From Heliopora coerulea (Eukaryota; Cnidaria; Anthozoa; Scleralcyonacea; Helioporidae), in the NCBI GenBank assembly GCA_030142905.1, contig JASJOG010000535.1, forward strand, positions 60,358 to 124,357: a stretch of 64,000 bases of DNA. Direction: 5' to 3'. The stretch's first letter is position 1. The number at the start of each line of letters is the position of its first letter. This document shows, piece by piece, positions 56,735 to 64,000 of this stretch. The notes under the pieces were generated by a model. The model was given only the letters and a program-made list of their open reading frames with translations. It did not search any database and was not told where the DNA came from. A program made the translations under genes and the position numbers.

Positions 56735-59310
56735 GCAGATGATGCCTCTGTTCGTTGGAATTTCGGTGGCCGATCTCGAAATAGTCCAGGTATGTCTCAA
56801 AGCGCTTGCTTTTCGTAAGGCAGTGCAGATCATGCCAGATCACAGGGCAAATTCAGAGATGTAATATGCACAAGGTGTAAACGAAGAGGACATTCGGCTC
56901 AGGAAATATTCAGAACATTTCAGCTCGAGAAGAATAAAATCTAGAAGAGAGATATGTTCAACAGGAAATGTTCACTGTTTACAACTTTCTGACTAAGCCA
57001 GAAATTTCAGTTCCCCTAAAAATTGAGAACAGGGATAGTCATTTACAGTTAGACAGTGGGTGTGGTCTTCCTTCAGTACCAAAGCTCTTCTATGAGAAGT
57101 CCTTTTCAATTTTTCAACAGTTATAAATGAGTTGATTATAGATGAAAACTCTTTAACAACCTCGGAAAATATAGCTGAGAGCTTAAATGCATATTTTTCA
57201 AACATTGGCCCTGAACTTGCAAGTAAAATAGACAACTCAAATACTGACTTTGAAAGTTATATCAATAGTGCTAAATCAGAGTTTACTGCATTTCAGCCAA
57301 CTACTGTCAGTAATGTTTACCATCTCCTTTGTGGGCTTTCTGCAAACAAAGCAACTTGATGCGATAAGATTTCTTGCAGAATTATAAAATTAGCTGCACC
57401 AGTCATATCTGAAACATTGACCTATATTTTCAATCAGTGTATTACCTTATCAAATTTCCCAAATGAGTGGAAAATGGCTAGGGTAATACCTCTATAAAAA
57501 TGGACACCGAAATGTACCAGGAAATTACAGACCAATTTCAGTACTTCATGTTATCAGCAAAATTATTGAACGCATACTTTATGATCAACTGTATGATTAC
57601 TTAACAAAATTTGAAATTTTGAGCGATTGTCAATTTGGCTTTAGAAAATCACATTCAACAGCTGCTGCATTAATTGACTGTACAAATGAATGGTACATAA
57701 ACATGGACAGAAAACTGTTCAACCTTGAGGTGCAAATTGCCCTAAAAAAAGCATTTGATACGGTCAACCATAAGATTTTATTAAGAAAACTGGAACTATA
57801 TGGAATTAAAGGACAAGCTCACAACTTAATCAAATCCTATCTCACAAATCAAAGTCAAAGATGCCAAATCAAAAATTTTATCTCATCCAAACAATTGCTT
57901 ACTTGTGGAGTTCCTCAAGGTTCTATTTTAGGTCCATTATTCTTCTTAATATATATAAATGACTTACCTTCTTGTTTACAAAAATGTAAACCAAGAATGT
58001 TTGCTGATGATACTAACCTAACTGCTTCAAGTAATAATATAATAGAACTTGAAGCTACAGTAAACTCTGACTTAAAAAATCTTGCAGAGTGGTTGATTGC
58101 AAATAAGCTTAACTTAAATGTAGCTAAAATAGAATTTATGGTCATTGGCTCAAAACCAATGATAAAAAAGATTTCACATTTAAACTTAGATATTAAAATT
58201 GACAACAAACCTATAAATTGAATAAATGAATGCAAAAGTCTGGGTGTGATAATTGACCAACACTTATCTTGGAAGAGTAATACAGATAATATTTGTAAAA
58301 AAATAACAGCTGGTATTTCTGGTCTTCAAAGAATTAAGGAATTTACCAGTAAACAAACACTTCTCTCTGTTTATAATGCTATTGTTTACCCATATTTTAA
58401 ATATTGTTGTGAAGTATAGGATGCCTTTGGAGAAACACAGTCCAAAAGACTACAAAAACTTCAAAACAGAGCTGCAAGAATCATCTCAAACATGGGCAAT
58501 GATATTGATCATTCTATTGCTCTAAGAAAATTGGGATGGGAACCACTAACAATACTTAGAAAAAAGGCAAAAGCAAAGCTGATGTTTAAACTATTGAACA
58601 ACATAGGGCCAAATTCACTTACCAAAATGTTTACTTATAAAAAAGAAACCACCAATTACAACTTATGAGGTATTTCAAATTGTCTCAATCTACCAAAGCC
58701 AAATACTAATTTCATGAAGAAATGCTTTCTGCATAATGGGGCATATCTTTGGAATTCAATCCCATCAGAAATTAGAGATAGTAAAACTCTTTCTTGCTTT
58801 CAGAATAAAATTGCTACTTGCATGGAGCTAATCATTAAGTAGTTAAATCAAACGTGTAAATATAGATTATTAGTATTTTATTTCATGATTTAGTAATTCT
58901 GTAAATAGTTAAATGTTTACCCTTACCTCCTTACATCTTGTTATTAGGTTTTAGTGTAGTTATATTCTATTGTAATTTCTGTAATTTTTTTTTTTGTTTT
59001 TTTTTCCCCAATTCACACACGCCTCTTGTGGAGATCAACTTCGGTTGACGAGGCCAGCATGTTAAAATAAAGGGATTCATTCATTCATTTTGCCTTTCAA
59101 ATCGACCAATGTGATGCTATCCATATACACAAGTGAAGTTCATCCTTCGGGACAAGTAGATGTAAAGGTATATTTATCTGGATGCTAACCCTTACTATCC
59201 CTACAGGTTATCCCACACGGATCTAGTGTACTGTTTTGAACAAAATTGGTTGATGAACATCCAACTAGATTGGAAGAATTTACCTGGATTAACTTGTACC
59301 CAGCCATTTC
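56735..59310 (+). pseudogene. Decayed gypsy-type gag-pol fragment, split by a LINE
   Basis: Left part (56735-57118): a zinc-knuckle remnant CTRCKRRGHSAQ lacking its last Cys, then a retropepsin-like stretch with LQLDSGCGLPSV (DSG in place of the usual DTG). Right part (59093-59310): LPFKSTNVMLSIYTSE, then WLMNIQLDWKNL in another frame, matching the region after the protease in Ty3/gypsy polyproteins. Stops and frameshifts make it inactive. The two halves read on in order if the LINE between them is removed. Confidence 0.65.
57119..59092 (+). mobile_element. Non-LTR retrotransposon (CR1/L2/jockey-like), 5'-truncated and inactivated
   Basis: Reverse transcriptase domains are readable in order: YFSNIGPELASKI, NYRPISVLHVISKIIER, CQFGFRKSHSTAAAL, GVPQGSILGPLFFLIYINDL and the active-site FADDTNL (FxDD form). 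The thumb and C-terminal end follow (LQKLQNRAARII, AYLWNSIPSEIRDSKTL). There are in-frame stops at about 57357, 57496, 58218 and 58417 and at least one frameshift, so it cannot make a protein. It ends in a T-rich 3' UTR and an (ATTC)n tail at 59076-59090, as CR1/L2-type elements do. There is no endonuclease domain. Confidence 0.88.
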
Positions 59311-60500
59311 ATTCAACTACCTCAAATTCTTGGAGTAATTTTCCACTACAGACCCATTTATATATTTGGTCACCACAAATGTCCTCATGGCTGCCTTCAC
59401 GCTCTTCAGCTCTGGTAGACTGGTGCTGTATTTTACTCCCAAAAGGTAAAATTAGTGATAGCAATTTTAATAAGTCACATGTAGCAGAGTATTCTATTTA
59501 AATTAAGTCAAGTACTTTATCTCAAATCTATATCACTTTCTTTCAGGACTCCTTGTACATGCTTTACTTAAATCTTGTTTATTTATCATGAAGGTTATTG
59601 GTTTCAGTGTCTCCTCCCACTGTTTGAAAACATTGTGATTAAGTGTCCTCAAAATGATGGCATCTTTTATGGATCATTATGTTCCTGGTACCAACCACTG
59701 ACTGAAGTTGCTAGATCAGGTAATTATCAACAACCACTTATGTGTTATACGTTTCTGTCCACAACACCCCATTTCATGGAAATAAGTGATATTAGGATAA
59801 TTTCTCAATGCTTAAGAGTCAAATGTGTGTTCGACATTCCAAAACGTTCTGGGCAAGGCAATGAGTTATAAACTCATTTACTACCTAGTGAATAATTTTT
59901 AAACCCCTGGTTCAATAATTAATAATAACTAAGGGTATAAAGAAAGGAAAAAACTCTGTATGTACGGAGGTGTTGAAAACAAGAATGAGCAAAAGAACTC
60001 ATAAATTGCCCATAATTCTGTTGAAACATCAGGTCAGTAGCTGATGCCATTACCAGAAGGACCAATAAATTTCAACAATGCCATCCTTTTGAAGACACTT
60101 CACACAACTCAAATGTAATGGGACTACACAGTCCAGTAATAAATCGGTCAGTGATGACTACAAAATTTAGCCACAGGAAGTCTGGTTAACATATCTATTG
60201 CATTGTGCTAGTATGTGCAATTGTTCATTAGTGTATGTTGTCATCAAGGTCCAAGTTTGCTAGCTCAGATTAGAGCTGGAATCAAAGGTGTTTCTCTAAC
60301 AGAAAATATCACTCCATGAATACACACGCAAAAGTTCATGCTTTGTATCAGGCCTGATATGAGATCTCTTAAAAAATTTGTAGCAACCACCTCTAATGAC
60401 AGCTTGAACACATTAAGACTGATATATTAACACACAGCACTAAAGCAAATGGTATGAACATGTGAGAATCAGTATGTGCTGAAGGTAGATTGTCCAAGTT
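59311..60500. other. No recognised gene
   Basis: AT-rich sequence without recognisable coding or RNA features. The part just after the gypsy fragment may be more of the same decayed element. Confidence 0.4.
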
Positions 60501-60514
60501 CTGGAAGTGACTGT

Positions 60515-60680
60515 TGCATGGTGACTGACATTTCAATGGCCTCAATGGCAGTCATCTTCAGGGTTGAAGGAAGAGATGACTGCCACTGAGGCTGTCAAAA
60601 TGTCAGTCACACTAACAGTCTTTCTCAACACTACCCTAACCTGGATGACCTACTTTCAACACTTAACATATGGTACTGCC
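60515..60680. repeat. Inverted repeat with CTGAAGATGACTGCC arms
   Basis: Arm 60519-60556 (GTGACTGACATTTCAATGG...) pairs with 60572-60611 (...CAAAATGTCAGTCAC). The adjoining 60617-60660 matches the dispersed repeat at 8113-8165. Fold-back of an interspersed element. Confidence 0.65.
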
Positions 60681-60904
60681 CAAAATTATACAAGCATTAA
60701 CTGTGGTTTTCTTGCAGCCATTGAACATAGTAAAACAAAAATCATTCTCATCTACTTTTTGACCATGTTCAGCACTTAATGAGTCTTTGCCAAGGTGCGT
60801 GTTGGAATAAAGTAAGGTTTTCAGGGTTGAATTACATTCGTATTCATTGACTCTTGACAGGTTAACATGAGATATTGAAGAAGATCGTAGAAGCATGAGT
60901 GCTA

Positions 60905-61245
60905 ATAAAGACTTCAAGTAAACAACAAATTTCTTTATTGCATACATGTTTTGGCAAAACTCATGCCATCTTCAGTGCAAATGATAATAGGTTATTTACA
61001 AGTGATATTTATATGTGACCTGATAAACATAACAAGTGTATGACTCATCTAATATAAATTCTCACACGTGTCAGAATGATTAATTACAAGGGTGCAACTA
61101 CTTAATGGAGGTGGTAGGTGTTCAAAGCAAGATGTAGAATTGTTATCACTTCTAAATAACCTATTATCATTTGCACTGAAGATGGCATGAGTTTTGCTGA
61201 AACATGTATGCAATAAAGAAATTTGTTGTTTACTTGAAGATATTG
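60905..61245. mobile_element. Inverted pair of element tails (CTGAAGATGGC...GAAAC)
   Basis: The tail at 61150-61243 (CTGAAGATGGCATGAGTTTT then GCTGAAACATGTATG and AATAAAG) is present in reverse orientation at 60911-61005. Arms of about 95 bp are separated by about 145 bp. Motif order matches the hammerhead-like tails elsewhere, with CTGAAGA in place of CTGATGA. Confidence 0.7.
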
Positions 61246-61249
61246 AAGA

Positions 61250-62465
61250 ATTTGTCACATATAATTTACTTGCATCTGCCATTGAAAATGCAAGCACTTT
61301 TGACCAATTAAAAAGAGGTTAAATCTTAGGAAGACTAAATTGTTTCTAAAAACTGTCTGACAAAACTGTCATTTAATCACTTCCATCTTAAACAAAAAAG
61401 TATTAATTAATTAGCCTCATGAAAGGTTTGATAAACAAGAGATGACTAGTGCCACGGCATTGTTTTTCATCAACTATAAGGACAAGGAATTGAATAAAGG
61501 CATATAAGTTATCAATAAAATAAAGCCAAATTTCATAAGTAGGTCTGTTAAACCTTAATTTTCTCACTACTTGAGCAGTTAAATGGTTATTTTCCAGCTG
61601 ATTATTAAATAAAGACAAGTAGATATAACTGAGACAAACTGTCTCAGTATAGCTATGATATGAACAATTATATCAGTTGCTACATTCTATACCCACAATA
61701 ACTGACATTCTTCCGGAATGACATTCTTCGGTTTTTGTTTTATTCTTTATCCCTTTTGTAATTTGCCTTTAAGCAAACAAACTTGTTTCCCTGTTTTGCA
61801 ATTAATTACAGTTTTCACTCCTTCGTGGGTAGAGAAATCAATTACCGGTCGAAATTAATGCAATTGTAACGAGTAGGCACATCTCCATTTTGCAAATGAA
61901 TCCACGATTCGAAACAATAATTCGTGATTCCGTGATTCACGTACCAAATTACGACTTTCACGAAAGAAATTTTATAAATCACCAATCAGAATTTCCTAAT
62001 TGTCTGCCGTACTCTAGCAGTTGTGGTTCTTTGATATATTTGGTTAGCTGTGACATATTGGAATCCGCCATGTTTCCTTGCCGAGTTATTTTCGATGCCG
62101 CCAAATTTGTCTGGTAAACGAACTTTTTTCCCGGCCACAAACATGCGGAAGGAAGCTAAAGTAAATGCTGGCAAAGAAGTGGCAAAGTGATTTGAATTTG
62201 ATACCCCTTTTGATACCCGCTCAATATCCCTTGAATTTGATACCCGCTCAATACCCCTTTTACCCATGCTAAAATTGGGCATTTCAACGAAATCGTTCCA
62301 TGGACTTTCGCCACAAAATCATGGCTAATACTTACATAAATTGCTCTTTCACTAACAAAACTCTACCGCTTACTGGACGTTTTGGAATTATTATCCTCGA
62401 TTTAGCAATAAACTGAAACCAGTGCTGTCGACGACGATATGGCGTGATGTATGATTTGTGTAACA
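61250..62465. other. No recognised gene
   Basis: Short open frames only. The GC content rises near 62000-62300 with several CCGCCATG-like words, which might be a promoter or 5' exon of a gene running out of view, but no family is recognisable. Confidence 0.35.
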
Positions 62466-62469
62466 GGCT

Positions 62470-62624
62470 AAAGGCCCGTCCACACTGAACGCGTAAGCGA
62501 TGCAGCGTTACAGCGACGCGTTCAGTGTGAACGACACCATTTAATTTGTATAGCGCTAATTTTTACGCGTTACGGTGTACGGTTACAGCGTCGCGTTACG
62601 CGTTCAGTGTGAACGGGCCTTAAG
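62470..62624. mobile_element. MITE with AAGGCCCGTNCACACTGAACGCGT ends
   Basis: AGGCCCGTCCACACTGAACG at the left mirrors CGTTCAGTGTGAACGGGCCT at the right. Inner copies of GCGTTACAGCG and GCGTTCAGTGTGAACG form nested palindromes. About 155 bp, non-coding. Confidence 0.8.
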
Positions 62625-63770
62625 GGGGGAACGTCTTGGCGTGCGAATCGATAAGGATGGCGGCCGCTTTTCCCGGTATTAGTCGACGGTTTGGAGCAAT
62701 CGGTTCTTAGACTAATGACCTCATCTCGCAAATATCCAGAAAAACGCCAGAAAAATATACGATTGATCCAAATTTTTCAATGTTACACGGATAATAATGT
62801 CAGCTTTATTCCATTCTATTTGGACTTTTTAAAACACGGTTCTATTTCGCCGTAGTCACACAAAGAGAACGAAAACATATGGTTTTTCCAATAGTCGTTG
62901 TTAATTGGAACAATAAAGTATTGACATCCTAAGATGAAATTGTGGTTGAGAACCATTCTTTTAGAGGAGGTGACATTTCTGCTTATTTTTTTTTTGTAAA
63001 TAAAGAATAACTCTAACAGAACGTTAGATGCCTGTTTAATTTGACAAAAATTCTATTGTTGCTATTAAGATGGCATTATAAACCTTGTAATTAAGCTTTA
63101 AATTCTTGAAAAATCACAAACCATTCTTTCATTAGTTAATGTCATATTAACCCTGTGGTACTGTCTGTTGAATATCCTAAAGCCTGGTTTACACTAGCGA
63201 CATAGGCACAAGTATAATGACTTATGCAAGCACAATTAGCATTTCATGATCAACTGAACTCTTTGACTGTCTACAGTAAAGTGTCTATACTGGATAACCC
63301 TATCAACTATCTGAGCTGTTAGATCTAGAGGTCCAGTAAGGGCCACCCCTCATGGATCCAGTGTTATGACAAGAGGAAACTGGAGTACCTGGAGAAAACC
63401 TGCGATGTTTGGTAGAGTCAAACTGGACAACATTCTTCTCACATGTGACCTAGGTAATTTTAATCAGATAACCGCAAGGGAGCCCGTACAAAGGGATTTC
63501 CCTAACCATGCAGTCAACCTGCTGTGCTTGCATAATTATTCCATGAGCGCAAACTAGACTTAACCAAGACTAACAATTTAACACATGTTTTAAAATCCAA
63601 ATCTCCTACATATAAAAGACATGGTTTCTTATAACAGTAAATTTGATCAAGGAAAATACAGTAGCGTTTCATTGTTTCAATAGAGATTTTTCATATTTTC
63701 AATGTGGCCATGTGAAAGTGATGTTTCACTTGTATGGATTTTGGCAATCGAGATACCAGGCGGAAAACGA
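62625..63770. other. No recognised gene
   Basis: AT-rich. An ATGGCGGCCGC word at about 62656 opens only a 17-codon frame. No RNA gene or repeat recognised. Confidence 0.35.
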
Positions 63771-63774
63771 AGTC

Positions 63775-63905
63775 TAGTGATAAAGATTATTGCCCAGCAA
63801 ATAATTTTGAAGAAGCCCATAATCAAATACACATGTCAGGATACTTTGAAAGAAATGAGGAACTAACGTTTCGTCACTTTACAAGTAACATCATCAGAGT
63901 GTCTA
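63775..63905 (-). mobile_element. Penelope-like 3' tail with hammerhead-like core (minus strand)
   Basis: On the minus strand: CTGATGA (63897-63891), hairpin GTTAC-TTGTAAA-GTGAC, GAAAC (63872-63868), then ATTTGCTGGGCAATAAT near 63790. Same motif order as 22434-22619 and 49500-49620, with compensating changes in the hairpin. Confidence 0.55.
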
Positions 63906-64000
63906 TTTACATGAAAATTTTTGGCTTAAATAACCTACACGATTACAAAAATAGAGGTGAGAGGAGAGAATGATGAATGAGGTGTCATGACAGGGATTAA

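Noticed and set aside
57619..58221. Reverse transcriptase as an active gene
   Set aside because: Stops and frameshifts lie on both sides of this frame and no endonuclease domain is present.
61986..62282. 98-residue minus-strand frame
   Set aside because: No recognisable family, and it contains a short internal repeat (IERVS). Composition does not favour coding.

Overview
The window is animal nuclear DNA, most like an anthozoan cnidarian such as a stony coral. The genes are split into many short exons with GT-AG introns. Intergenic and intronic DNA is AT-rich and full of fold-back elements, degraded retrotransposons and microsatellites. The protein sequences are clearly metazoan. The species cannot be fixed from sequence alone. 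I built six gene models by joining exons on splice signals, reading phase and family conservation.

Layout: (1) 947-6456, minus, a Sam68/SLM-type STAR RNA-binding protein (KHDRBS family, 315 aa). (2) 6673-19831, plus, THO complex subunit 1 (THOC1, 543 aa, no death domain found), head-to-head with the first gene across 216 bp. (3) 28210-32621, minus, EIF3I (325 aa, seven-bladed WD40 subunit of eIF3), tail-to-tail with THOC1. (4) 35992-40774, minus, an XK-related (XKR) membrane protein of 1020 aa with an unusually long cytoplasmic tail. (5) 40896-49960, plus, an IQ-motif/ankyrin protein (IQANK1-like, 600 aa), head-to-head with XKR across 121 bp. (6) 50627-52063, minus, a small LRAT-domain (NlpC/P60-like) acyltransferase-type protein (189 aa). 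From 52 kb to the end I recognise no host gene. That part holds retrotransposon wreckage: a LINE inside a gypsy-type fragment, a tRNA-like SINE head, MITEs and inverted repeats.

The most striking structure lies between THOC1 and EIF3I. The shared 3' ends of these convergent genes exist in three tandem copies of about 4.1-4.6 kb (about 18010-22619, 22620-26850, 26851-29948). Each copy carries the last two exons of THOC1, the last three exons of EIF3I, a fold-back element and a satellite of about 168 bp. THOC1 can use copy 1 and EIF3I copy 3, so both genes stay whole and the middle copy is orphaned. Copies 1 and 2 share a 4-bp frameshifting deletion in an EIF3I exon. Copy 2 has private substitutions. 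Copy 1 alone carries a 517-bp solo LTR.

A second recurring theme is a short motif, CTGATGA (or CTGAAGA) + small hairpin + GAAAC. It occurs at 22.5, 26.7, 49.5 and 63.9 kb, and in inverted pairs at 35.5, 51.4 and 61 kb. It resembles the hammerhead-ribozyme-like tails of Penelope-like elements. THOC1 (mRNA export), the STAR protein (splicing) and EIF3I (translation initiation) are RNA-metabolism housekeeping genes, but nothing suggests the neighbours form an operon-like functional system.
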